DNA from: an uncultured Burkholderiales bacterium
GTDB lineage: Bacteria; Pseudomonadota; Gammaproteobacteria; Burkholderiales; Burkholderiaceae_D
NCBI GenBank assembly: GCA_937872165.1
Contig: CALMOR010000037.1
Span: 346-25,989, forward strand
Length of the DNA stretch: 25,644 nt
Direction: 5' to 3'
Shown: positions 16,843 to 24,562 of the stretch, one piece after another
Layout: every line of letters begins with the position of its first letter
Position numbering within the stretch: the stretch's first letter is position 1
The notes under the pieces: generated by a model
Database searches by the model: none
Told to the model about the DNA's origin: nothing
The model's input: only the letters and a program-made list of their open reading frames with translations
Program-made: the position numbers and the translations under genes

Positions 16843-19800
16843 TCAGACCAGCACCCGTTCGATGCCGCCGGCGTTGGCCCGTCGCACGTAGTCGGGCAGC
16901 CAGTCGGCGCCGAGCACGTGCCGCGCGATCTCGACGACGATGTAGTCCGCCTCGACGCCGACGTCCTCCTCGTAGCGCGACAGGCCCTGGAGGCACGACG
17001 GACACGACGTGAGGATCTTCACGGGCGCGTCGGCGGCGGCGCGCACCCGCGCGACGCCCTTCCTCATCTCCTCTTCCTTGCGGAAGCGCACCTGCGTCGA
17101 GATGTCGGGCCGCGTGATCGCGAGCGTGCCCGACTCGCCGCAGCAGCGGTCGTTCTTCTCCACCTTGCCGTTGAGCTCGCTCGCCATCAACGTGTTGACG
17201 ATCTTCAGCGGGTCGTACTGCTTCATCGGGGTGTGACACGGGTCGTGATAGAGATAGCGAGTGCCGGTCACGCCCTGCAGCTGCACGCCCTTCTCCATCA
17301 GGAACTCGTGGATGTCGACGATGCGGCAACCGGGGAAGATCTTCTCGAATTGATACCCGGCCAACTGGTCGTAGCAGGTGCCGCAGCTCACCACCACGGT
17401 CTTGATGTCGAGGTAGTTGAGCGTGTTGGCCACGCGATGGAACAGCACGCGGTTGTCGGTGATGATCTTGTCGGCCTTGTCGAACTCGCCGGCGCCGCGC
17501 TGCGGGTAGCCGCAGCACAGGTAGCCCGGCGGCAGCACGGTCTGCACGCCGACATGCCACAGCATCGCCTGCGTCGCCAGACCCACCTGCGAGAACAGGC
17601 GCTCGGAGCCGCAGCCGGGGAAGTAGAAGACGGCCTCGCTGTCGGCGCTGGCCGCGACCGGGTCGCGGATGATCGGCACGAACTTCGAGTCCTCGATGTC
17701 GAGCAGCGCGCGCGCCGTCTTCTTCGGCAGGTTGCCGGGCATCTTCTTGTTGACGAAGTGGATCACCTGCTCGCGCACCGGCGTGCGGCCGTGCGTCGCC
17801 GGCGGACGCGCCGTCTGCTTCCTCGACGCCGGACGGAATAGCTCCACCGCGGCCCGCTGGGCCTTGTAGCCCCAGTCCATCATCAGCTTGCGGCCGACGT
17901 TGATGGTCGTCGGGTCGGTCGCGTTGAGGAAGAACATCGACGCGGCCGTGCCCGGGTTGAACTTCTTCTGGCCCATCTTGCGCAGCAGGTTGCGCATGTT
18001 CATCGACACGTCGCCGAAATCGATGTCGACCGGGCACGGGGCCAGGCACTTGTGGCACACCGTGCAATGGTCGGCGACGTCGGTGAACTCCTCCCAGTGC
18101 TTGATCGACACGCCGCGGCGCGTCTGCTCCTCGTAGAGGAAGGCCTCGATCAGCAGCGACGTCGCGAGGATCTTGTTGCGCGGCGAATAGAGCAGGTTGG
18201 CGCGCGGCACGTGGGTCGCGCACACCGGCTTGCACTTGCCGCAGCGCAGGCAGTCCTTGATCGAGTCGGCGATGGCGCCGATGTCGGACTGCTGCATGAT
18301 CAGCGACTCGGCGCCCATCAGCCCGAAGCTCGGCGTGTACGCGTTGCGCAGGTCCGCGTGGACCGCCGGCAGCGACATCAGCTTCCCGTAGTTGAAGCGG
18401 CCGTGAGGATCGACCTTCTGCTTGTACGCGCGGAAGTCGGCCGTCTCGTCGTCGGTGAGGAACTCGAGCTTGGTGATGCCGATGCCGTGCTCGCCCGAGA
18501 TCACGCCGTCGAGGTCGCGCGCGATCCGCATGATGCGGGCGACCATGCGGTTGGCGGTCGACAGCATCTCGTAGTCGTCGGAGTTGACCGGGATGTTGGT
18601 GTGCACGTTGCCGTCGCCGGCATGCATGTGCAGCGCGACGAACACACGGCCGCGCAGGATCTTCCGGTGGATGCCCTCGGCCTCGGTCAGCACCGGCGCG
18701 AACTCCGCGCCGTTGAAGATCTGGCGCAGCGACGCGCGCACCTCGCGCTTCCACGACACGCGGATGTCGCGGACCTGCAGCAGGTCGAAGACGCTGGTCG
18801 CGCCCTCGCCCTTCGCCTCGGCGCCACGCTCGCCGGCGATCGGGCCGAGCCGCATGCGCTGCAGGTCGTGGCAGGCATCGTCGAGCGACGCGTCCATGTG
18901 CGTGCGCAGGTAGCGCCAGCGCGCCCGCACCTCCGCGAGCAGCGTGCGCGCCTGCTCGACCCGCGTGCCCATCAACTCCTCGCGACTCGGATGATCGACG
19001 TCGGCGTCGTCGGTCTTGCCGAGCGGGATCGCGCCCAGCCCCTGCGCGAACCAGCGTTCGAGCGCGTCGAGCAGTTGCAGCTTGTTGTCGATCGACAGCT
19101 CGATGTTGATGCGCTCGATCGCGTCGGTGTATTCGCCCATGCGTCCGAGCGGGATGACGACGTCCTCGTTGATCTTGAACGCGTTGGTGTGACGCGCGAT
19201 GGCCGCTGTCCGCGAGCGGTCGAGCCAGAACTTCTTCCGCGCTTCGGCCGACACCGCGACGAAGCCTTCGCCGCTGCGGCCGTTGGCCATGCGCACGACT
19301 TCGGAGGCCGCGCGGGCCACGTCGTCCGCGTCGTCGCCGACGATGTCGCCGAACAGCGCCATCTTCGGGAACGACGCGGCGGACGAAGACGCGTCGGCGC
19401 CGCGCTTCGACTTGGTCGAATAGCCGACCGCCCGCAGATAGCGCTCGTCGAGATGCTCGAGCCCCGCGAGGACCGCGCGGCCGGCCTTCGCCTCGGCGTC
19501 CATGAAGTCCTTGATCTCGACGATCGACGGGATCGCCTCGCGCGCCTGTCCGAAGAACTCGAGGCACACCGTGCGCGCGTGCGGCGGCATGCGGTGCAGG
19601 ATCCAGCGCGCCGACGTGACGAGGCCGTCGCAGCCCTCCTTCTGCACGCCTGGCAGTCCGGCGAGGAACTTGTCGGTAACGTCCTTGCCGAGTCCCTCCT
19701 TGCGGAAGCGGCGGCCCTCGACGACGAGCGTCTCGGTCGAGATCGGGGTGCGGCCGTCGGGCGCGGTCTTCCTCACCTCGAAGGTCGCGAACGGCGCGTC

Positions 19801-20841
19801 GTGGATCTTGCCCAGGTTGTGGTCCATGCGCTCGACCTCGAGCCAGTTGCCGTCGCAGTCGACCATCCGCCAGGACGCGAGGTTGTCGAGCGCGGTGCCC
19901 CACAGCATGGCTTTCTTGCCGCCGGCGTTCATCGCCACGTTGCCGCCGATGCACGACGATTCGGCCGAGGTCGGGTCGACGGCGAACACGAGCCCCGCGG
20001 CATCGGCCGCCTCGGACACGCGCTTCGTCACCACGCCCGCGCCGGACCAGATCGTCGCGACCGGCTCGGTGTGCCCGGGCAGCACGCGCATCTCGATCGC
20101 GCCGAGCGTCTCGAGCTTCTCGGTGTTGATGACGGCCGAGCGCGACGTGAGCGGGATCGCGCCGCCGGTGTAGCCGGTGCCGCCGCCGCGCGGGATGATC
20201 GTCAGCTCGAGCTCGATGCAGGTCGCGACCAGCGCGGCCATCTCTTCCTCGCTGTCGGGCGTGAGGACGACGAATGGGTACTCGACGCGCCAGTCGGTGG
20301 CATCGGTCACGTGCGAGACGCGCGACAGCCCGTCGAACCTGACGTTGTCCTTCGCGGTCACGCGAGCGAGCTTGCGGGCCGCGAGCTTGCGCAGGTCCCA
20401 GGTGTTCCGGAACTCGTCCTCGAACGCGCGCACCGCCTTGCGAGCGGCCGCGAGCAGATGGCCGACCTTGGCATCGCGGTCGTCGTCGCCCGGCGCGCCC
20501 TCGACCCGGCGACGCTTGTCGACCTCGTTCAGGCGGTGATGCAGCGCCTCGATCAGCGCCGCGCGACGCCGGGGATTCTCGAGCAGGTCGTCCTGCAGAT
20601 ACGGATTGCGCTGCACGACCCAGATGTCGCCGAGCACCTCGTACAGCATGCGGGCCGAACGGCCGGTGCGGCGCTCGATGCGCAACTCCTCGAGATCGCT
20701 CCAGGCGGACGCGCCGAGCAGGCGCATGACGATCTCGCGGTCCGAGAACGACGTGTAGTTGTACGGGATCTCGCGCAGGCGGGCAGGCGAGTCGGCCTGC
20801 GCGATCTGCAGTGCGGCCTCCGGGAGGACGGGAGCATTCAT
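16843..20841 (-). CDS. Giant DUF3683 / FAD-linked oxidase / Fe-S oxidoreductase fusion
   Basis: The 1332-residue chain has four parts. (1) An N-terminal DUF3683 region (about 20-150, LREIPYNYTSFSDREIVMRL). (2) A GlcD/D-lactate-dehydrogenase-type FAD domain: PRGGGTGYTGG (217-227), DPTSAESSCIGGNVAMNAGG, and the oxidase C-domain ALHMHAGDGNVHTNIP (736-751) with SGEHGIG (782-788). (3) Two ferredoxin-type clusters, C864/C867/C870/C874 and C926/C929/C932/C936. (4) Paired CCG domains of the GlpC/HdrB type, with CCGYPQRG (1109-1116), CCGESGT (1233-1239) and CPSCLQGL. The design suggests 2-hydroxyacid oxidation with electrons passed through Fe-S clusters to the quinone pool. Substrate is unknown; D-lactate, glycolate and D-2-hydroxyglutarate are candidates. 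Length is normal for this betaproteobacterial family. The start has no clear ribosome site. Confidence 0.93.
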   Translation of the reverse strand: MNAPVLPEAALQIAQADSPARLREIPYNYTSFSDREIVMRLLGASAWSDLEELRIERRTGRSARMLYEVLGDIWVVQRNPYLQDDLLENPRRRAALIEALHHRLNEVDKRRRVEGAPGDDDRDAKVGHLLAAARKAVRAFEDEFRNTWDLRKLAARKLARVTAKDNVRFDGLSRVSHVTDATDWRVEYPFVVLTPDSEEEMAALVATCIELELTIIPRGGGTGYTGGAIPLTSRSAVINTEKLETLGAIEMRVLPGHTEPVATIWSGAGVVTKRVSEAADAAGLVFAVDPTSAESSCIGGNVAMNAGGKKAMLWGTALDNLASWRMVDCDGNWLEVERMDHNLGKIHDAPFATFEVRKTAPDGRTPISTETLVVEGRRFRKEGLGKDVTDKFLAGLPGVQKEGCDGLVTSARWILHRMPPHARTVCLEFFGQAREAIPSIVEIKDFMDAEAKAGRAVLAGLEHLDERYLRAVGYSTKSKRGADASSSAASFPKMALFGDIVGDDADDVARAASEVVRMANGRSGEGFVAVSAEARKKFWLDRSRTAAIARHTNAFKINEDVVIPLGRMGEYTDAIERINIELSIDNKLQLLDALERWFAQGLGAIPLGKTDDADVDHPSREELMGTRVEQARTLLAEVRARWRYLRTHMDASLDDACHDLQRMRLGPIAGERGAEAKGEGATSVFDLLQVRDIRVSWKREVRASLRQIFNGAEFAPVLTEAEGIHRKILRGRVFVALHMHAGDGNVHTNIPVNSDDYEMLSTANRMVARIMRIARDLDGVISGEHGIGITKLEFLTDDETADFRAYKQKVDPHGRFNYGKLMSLPAVHADLRNAYTPSFGLMGAESLIMQQSDIGAIADSIKDCLRCGKCKPVCATHVPRANLLYSPRNKILATSLLIEAFLYEEQTRRGVSIKHWEEFTDVADHCTVCHKCLAPCPVDIDFGDVSMNMRNLLRKMGQKKFNPGTAASMFFLNATDPTTINVGRKLMMDWGYKAQRAAVELFRPASRKQTARPPATHGRTPVREQVIHFVNKKMPGNLPKKTARALLDIEDSKFVPIIRDPVAASADSEAVFYFPGCGSERLFSQVGLATQAMLWHVGVQTVLPPGYLCCGYPQRGAGEFDKADKIITDNRVLFHRVANTLNYLDIKTVVVSCGTCYDQLAGYQFEKIFPGCRIVDIHEFLMEKGVQLQGVTGTRYLYHDPCHTPMKQYDPLKIVNTLMASELNGKVEKNDRCCGESGTLAITRPDISTQVRFRKEEEMRKGVARVRAAADAPVKILTSCPSCLQGLSRYEEDVGVEADYIVVEIARHVLGADWLPDYVRRANAGGIERVLV

Positions 20842-20913
20842 GCAACGGATGAGAGGTGGCTTCGCGAGTCCGACCTTATAGTACGAAACGCTCGAACGCG
20901 TCGTCGGGTTCGC

Positions 20914-20940
20914 CGCAGAACGCCTGGACGCGCAGAACGC
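20914..20940. repeat. Ten-base direct repeat with 17-base period
   Basis: CGCAGAACGC occurs at 20914-20923 and again, exactly, at 20931-20940. The pair lies 73-99 bases upstream of the large oxidoreductase start. A TATAAG/TACTAT -10-like pair on the minus strand sits at 20875-20883. The repeat could be a tandem operator for that promoter; two copies alone are weak evidence. Confidence 0.3.
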
Positions 20941-20941
20941 G

Positions 20942-20956
20942 GGCTCTCGAAGAGCC
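20942..20956 (-). terminator. Hairpin downstream of the yqaA-like gene
   Basis: GGCTCT-CGA-AGAGCC is a perfect six-base stem with a three-base loop, 18 bases after the stop of the YqaA-type gene on the minus strand. The following minus-strand sequence is GC-rich without a T-tract, so factor-independent termination would be inefficient. Confidence 0.35.
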
Positions 20957-20974
20957 GATCCGCGACCCGTCCGC

Positions 20975-21511
20975 TCAGAACATCCACACCAGGCCGGCCG
21001 TCATCGTGACGTAGCGCAGGCACTTGCCGAGCGCCATCCACGCCAGGCACGACCAGAACGGCAGCCGCAGCCAGCCGGCCACCGCGCACAGCGGATCGCC
21101 GATGCCGGGAAGCCACGACAGGATGCAGCCGAACGGCCCGAAGCGTTCCATCCAGCGCACCGCGCGCTGGTGCCACTTGCCCGGTGTCGCCGCGGCAGCG
21201 ACGCCGTCGCCCGCGAGCGCGGGCTGCATCGGCAACCCGTGCTCGTCGAGGTGCAGGCGCCGCTCGAGCATCCACTCGGCGCCGCGTCCCATCCAGTAGT
21301 CGACGACGCCCCCGAGCGTGTTGCCGACGGTGGCGACCGCGACCGTCTCCCAGAAGAGATCGGGTCGCAGCTTGACCATGCCGTACACGATCGGCTCCGA
21401 ACCGAGCGGGATCAGCGTGGCCGACACGAAGCTGACGACGAAGACGCTGGACAGCCCGAACTGCGGCAGCGACAGCCACGCGAGCACGGCGTCCATCCAG
21501 GAATCGGGCAT
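20975..21511 (-). CDS. YqaA family (DedA/VTT-like) inner-membrane protein
   Basis: The 178-residue protein has three to five hydrophobic segments. The N-terminal part (AVLAWLSLPQFGLSSVFVVSF), ATLIPLGSEPIVYGMV, and VATVGNTLGGVVDYWMGRGAEW are the hallmarks of the YqaA branch of the SNARE-associated/VTT membrane family. The region after about 100 (RFGPFGCILSWLPGIGDPLC) carries the re-entrant loop motif. DedA relatives translocate lipids or help maintain membrane potential; YqaA itself is uncharacterised. ATG 21511 is used; ATG 21496, five codons later, is an alternative. Neither has a Shine-Dalgarno, and a TACAAT (21517-21522) lies only five bases before ATG 21511. It is divergent from ilvA, with 90 bases between starts. 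Confidence 0.85.
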   Translation of the reverse strand: MPDSWMDAVLAWLSLPQFGLSSVFVVSFVSATLIPLGSEPIVYGMVKLRPDLFWETVAVATVGNTLGGVVDYWMGRGAEWMLERRLHLDEHGLPMQPALAGDGVAAAATPGKWHQRAVRWMERFGPFGCILSWLPGIGDPLCAVAGWLRLPFWSCLAWMALGKCLRYVTMTAGLVWMF

Positions 21512-21516
21512 CGCGC

Positions 21517-21553
21517 ATTGTATCGACGAGACCGTCGACGCTTCCGCTACAGT
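21517..21553. promoter_or_regulatory. Divergent -10-like elements between yqaA-like gene and ilvA
   Basis: On the minus strand TACAAT (21517-21522) matches five of six bases of the -10 consensus, just ahead of the yqaA-like start. On the plus strand TACAGT (21548-21553) matches four of six, about 48 bases ahead of ilvA. Neither has a recognisable -35 at 16-18 bases. They are the best candidates in the 90-base divergent spacer. Confidence 0.28.
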
Positions 21554-21601
21554 CGCGCTCCGGCACGCGGCCTTCGATCGCGGTCGGCGACAGGGAGCGG
21601 C

Positions 21602-23128
21602 ATGGCCATCGACTATCTGAAGCGCATCCTCAACGCGCGCGTCTACGACGTGGCGCGCGAGACCGAACTCGAAGTGGCACCGGTGCTGTCGCGGCGCACC
21701 GGCAACACGGTGCTGTTGAAGCGCGAGGACAACCAGCCGGTCTTCAGCTTCAAGCTGCGCGGCGCGTACAACAAGATGGCCGGACTGTCGAAGGCCGAAC
21801 TCGCGCGCGGCGTCATCGCGGCCTCGGCCGGCAACCATGCGCAGGGCGTCGCGCTGTCGGCCGAGCGGCTCGGCTGTCGCGCCGTGATCGTGATGCCGGT
21901 GACGACACCGCAGGTGAAGGTCGACGCGGTCCGCGCGCGCGGGGCCGAGGTCGTCCTCTCCGGCGAGAGCTATTCCGATGCCTACGCCCACGCGCTGTCG
22001 TTGCAGCGGAACGAAGGCCTGTGCTTCGTCCACCCGTTCGACGATCCGGACGTGATCGCCGGACAGGGCACCATCGGCATGGAGATCCTGCGCCAGCACC
22101 AGGCGCTGCACAGCGACCGGCCGATCCACGCGATCTTCGTGCCGATCGGCGGCGGCGGCCTCGCGTCGGGCGTCGCCGCGTACGTCAAGGCGGTGCGTCC
22201 CGACATCCGCATCGTCGGCGTGCAGACCGTCGACTCCGACGCGATGGCCCGGTCGGTCGCGAGCGGCCGACGCGTCACGCTCGCGACCGTCGGCCTCTTC
22301 TCCGACGGCACCGCGGTCAAGCAGGTCGGCGTCGAGACGCTGCGGCTCGTGAAGAAGCACGTCGACGAGATCGTCAAGGTCGACACGGATGCGATCTGCG
22401 CGGCGATCAAGGACGTCTTCGTCGAGACGCGTTCGATCCTCGAGCCCGCCGGCGCGCTGTCGATCGCGGGTCTCAAGGCCTACGTCGCGCGCGAGAAGCC
22501 GAAGGGCGAGACGCTGGTCGCGATCGCGTGCGGCGCGAACATGAACTTCGATCGCCTGCGCTTCGTGGCCGACCGCGCCGAGGTCGGCGAGGAGCGCGAG
22601 GCCGTGTTCGCGGTCACCATCCCCGAGGAGCGCGGCAGCTTCCGCCGCTTCTGCGAGCTCGTCGGCGCCCACGACGTCACAGAGTTCAACTACCGCATCG
22701 CGGACGCGAAGCTCGCGCACGTCTTCGTCGGCATCGGCGTCAAGGCACGCGGCGAGAACGCGCGGCTCGCGAAGACCTTCGTCGAGCACGGCTTCCGCAC
22801 GCTCGACCTGACGCACGACGAACTCGCGAAGACCCACCTGCGGCACATGATCGGCGGTCGCTCGGTGCTGGCCGACGACGAGCGCGTCTATCGCTTCGTG
22901 TTCCCCGAGCGGCCCGGCGCGCTGATGCGCTTCCTGTCGACGATGAGTCCGAACTGGAACATCAGCCTCTTCCACTACCGGCATCAGGGTGCGGACTTCG
23001 GCCGCATCCTGGTCGGCCTGCAAGTGCCGGTCTCCGAGCGCCGCGCGTTCGCCGCGTTCCTGAAGGCGCTCGGCTATCCCTACGAGGACGAGACCGACAA
23101 CGCGGCCTATCGCCTCTTCCTCGGCTGA
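21602..23128 (+). CDS. ilvA: IlvA, biosynthetic threonine deaminase
   Basis: The 508-residue pyridoxal-phosphate enzyme converts L-threonine to 2-oxobutyrate and ammonia, the committed step to isoleucine. The PLP lysine is K51 in FSFKLRGA. The substrate loop is SAGNHAQG (75-82) and the phosphate-binding loop is GGGGLASG (183-190). From about 330 onward there are two ACT-like regulatory units (EREAVFAVTIPEERGSF and ERVYRFVFPERPGALMRF), the arrangement of the isoleucine-inhibited anabolic form rather than the short catabolic TdcB. AGGGAG just upstream fixes ATG 21602. Length equals that of E. coli IlvA to within a few residues. The stop is three bases from that of the opposing esterase. Confidence 0.97.
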   Translation: MAIDYLKRILNARVYDVARETELEVAPVLSRRTGNTVLLKREDNQPVFSFKLRGAYNKMAGLSKAELARGVIAASAGNHAQGVALSAERLGCRAVIVMPVTTPQVKVDAVRARGAEVVLSGESYSDAYAHALSLQRNEGLCFVHPFDDPDVIAGQGTIGMEILRQHQALHSDRPIHAIFVPIGGGGLASGVAAYVKAVRPDIRIVGVQTVDSDAMARSVASGRRVTLATVGLFSDGTAVKQVGVETLRLVKKHVDEIVKVDTDAICAAIKDVFVETRSILEPAGALSIAGLKAYVAREKPKGETLVAIACGANMNFDRLRFVADRAEVGEEREAVFAVTIPEERGSFRRFCELVGAHDVTEFNYRIADAKLAHVFVGIGVKARGENARLAKTFVEHGFRTLDLTHDELAKTHLRHMIGGRSVLADDERVYRFVFPERPGALMRFLSTMSPNWNISLFHYRHQGADFGRILVGLQVPVSERRAFAAFLKALGYPYEDETDNAAYRLFLG

Positions 23129-23131
23129 CGG

Positions 23132-24246
23132 TCAGTGCTGCGCGCCGAGACTCTTCACGAGGAACGGCAGGCTGATGTCCATGCGGTAGTCGATGTCGCT
23201 GTGCGTGTCGTCGAACTCCTCGTACGTGTGGGCGATCTTCGCTTCGGTCAGCCGCTTCGACAGGATGCGCGTGCCGTAGTGGATGTGGTACTGGTCGGCC
23301 CATCCGCAGTCGATGTAGATGCCGCGCAGCGAACGCAGCGCCGCCGCGTTCCGCGCGACCATGTTGATCGGATCGTGGGCGAGCCACTTCCTCCAGCGCG
23401 CCTCGATCAGTTCGCCCGTCTCGAGGTCGAACGGCAGGCGGAAGCCGTTCGGCGCGGCGGGATCGGATCGTAGGTCACGGCCATGCAGAGGTTCATCACC
23501 GTGTGGCCGTCGGGGCCCGCGAGTTTCTTCTTCTTCCACAACGCGTCGAGGAAGGCCGCGACCCGGCCGTCGTCGAGGCCTTCGCCGGTGACCTTCGAAC
23601 GCGCGACGACGTCGATCGGGCCGCCTTCCCGCTTCGGCTTCGCATACTTCGCCAACGCGTTCAACGTGTTCGGCCAGTCGCTGCGATAGACGAAGTCGAA
23701 GTACGAATCGCCCGAGTGGTCCGCGATCGCGCCCCAGGTCTTCGCGTACTTCATGCCGTGCACGATGGCGCCGTAGCCGCCCGAGCTCTTGCCGAAGCAG
23801 CCGCGGTGCTCGCGCGACGCGAGCGTGCGGAACTGCGAGTCGACGAACGGGACGATCTCGCGCGTCAGGTAGTCGGCGTAGGCGCCGATCGCCGACGAGT
23901 TGACGTACTGGTTGCCGCCCAGCGACGTGAAGCAGTCGGCCATGACGACGATCGCCGGCTCCATCTTCTTCTCGTGGACGAGGCGCGCCGCGCGCTCGGG
24001 CACGTTCTCGCCGAAGGCCTTCCAGTTGGTGTGGCTCTGCCCGGACCCCATGAAGCCGACCAGGTCGTAGAGCACCGGATAGCGCCGGTCCGCGAGGCGG
24101 CGGTCGTCGTACTGCGGCGGCAGCCAGACGCTGACGGCCCGCGACGTGGGGTCGCCGAGCGGATTGCCGCGCAGGACCTCGGAGTCGTGGCGGAGCACGA
24201 CGGTGCGGCCCGGCGGGGCCTTCGAACGCTTGATCGGCACACGCAC
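23132..24246 (-). pseudogene. Esterase D-type alpha/beta hydrolase with one frameshift
   Basis: Two minus-strand frames read as one putative esterase (Fes/EstD-like family). The first, from GTG 24246, holds VSVWLPPQYDD, RRYPVLYDLVGFMGSG, AIVVMADCFTSLGGNQY, and the nucleophile elbow GKSSGG with S154; it goes out of frame after AVTYDP (about 23462). The second frame resumes as DPAAPNGFRLPFDLETGEL and runs to the stop at 23132, including IYIDCGWADQYHIHYG and EFDDTHSDIDYR, the latter with the likely catalytic histidine. One G restored in GATCCGATCC joins them as a protein of about 371 residues with all expected parts. As written the C-terminal third, including the histidine, is lost. The start could also be GTG 24240; TAA at 24274 closes the frame upstream. 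Confidence 0.75.
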
Positions 24247-24273
24247 TCCGTGGAAGACGACGAGCGCGAGACC

Positions 24274-24441
24274 TTACCCGATCGAACGGACGCGATGGAA
24301 TCGCGGTCGTGTTCGTCCTTCGCTCATGCGGTCTTCAAGGCGCGCATCGATCGCAGCGGCGCGAGCGAGCGGGTCACGCGGCGCGATCGTGCGCGCGTCG
24401 ACCTTCCGCGCACCCGTCGCATCGACGACGATCGTGCACAT
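24274..24441 (-). CDS. Possible small ORF, 55 residues, unknown
   Basis: ATG 24441 to TAA 24274 encodes MCTIVVDATGARKVDARTIA followed by a helical, charged tail ending RSIG. The first 37 residues have a protein-like composition, but later codons lose the usual G/C third-position bias. It has no ribosome site and no family I recognise. It lies in the same frame as the esterase and 27 bases before its start. It may be chance in repetitive DNA, or the eroded end of a former gene. Confidence 0.18.
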   Translation of the reverse strand: MCTIVVDATGARKVDARTIAPRDPLARAAAIDARLEDRMSEGRTRPRFHRVRSIG

Positions 24442-24450
24442 CGTCGTCGA
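24422..24450. repeat. Perfect 11-base inverted repeat
   Basis: TCGACGACGAT and ATCGTCGTCGA flank a seven-base loop (CGTGCAC) containing the palindrome GTGCAC. This is one of the longest perfect hairpins in the window. It lies about 115-140 bases past the mlaC stop, and no T-run follows on either strand. A second smaller one, CGACG-AA-CGTCG, adjoins it. Confidence 0.6.
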
Positions 24451-24562
24451 CGAACGTCGTCGGACATCGTTGCGTCAAGGGCGGCACCGCGCGTCGTCGC
24501 GCATCGTCGCGTGCGGCGACCCGCCGCGAAGCCGCGCCGACGAACGACCGCGACCCTCCGGC

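Larger units (their letters stand above)
24247..24562. other. Spacer between mlaC and the esterase, rich in CGTCG/CGACG
   Basis: This 316-base stretch has no recognised gene. It is unusually dense in CGTCG, CGACG and GCATCG words, which create overlapping inverted repeats, the longest at 24422-24450. A 55-codon open frame on the minus strand (24274-24441) is possible. No clear promoter for the esterase and no T-tailed terminator for mlaC was found. Confidence 0.6.

Noticed and set aside
15011..16891. 626-codon plus-strand frame opposite the 604-residue orphan
   Set aside because: Codon bias and composition favour the minus-strand frame, which has normal hydrophobic spacing; the plus frame is Arg/His/Asp-rich without structure.
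16766..20845. 1359-codon frame in another minus-strand phase, and a 985-codon plus-strand frame (18052-21009) over the same gene
   Set aside because: Both are shadows of the DUF3683 oxidoreductase; their products are Arg/Ala/Gly-rich and contain no family landmarks.
24422..24450. CRISPR-like or mobile-element end in the mlaC-esterase spacer
   Set aside because: There is no regular repeat-spacer unit, no transposase, and no target-site duplication; it is a single hairpin in word-repetitive DNA.
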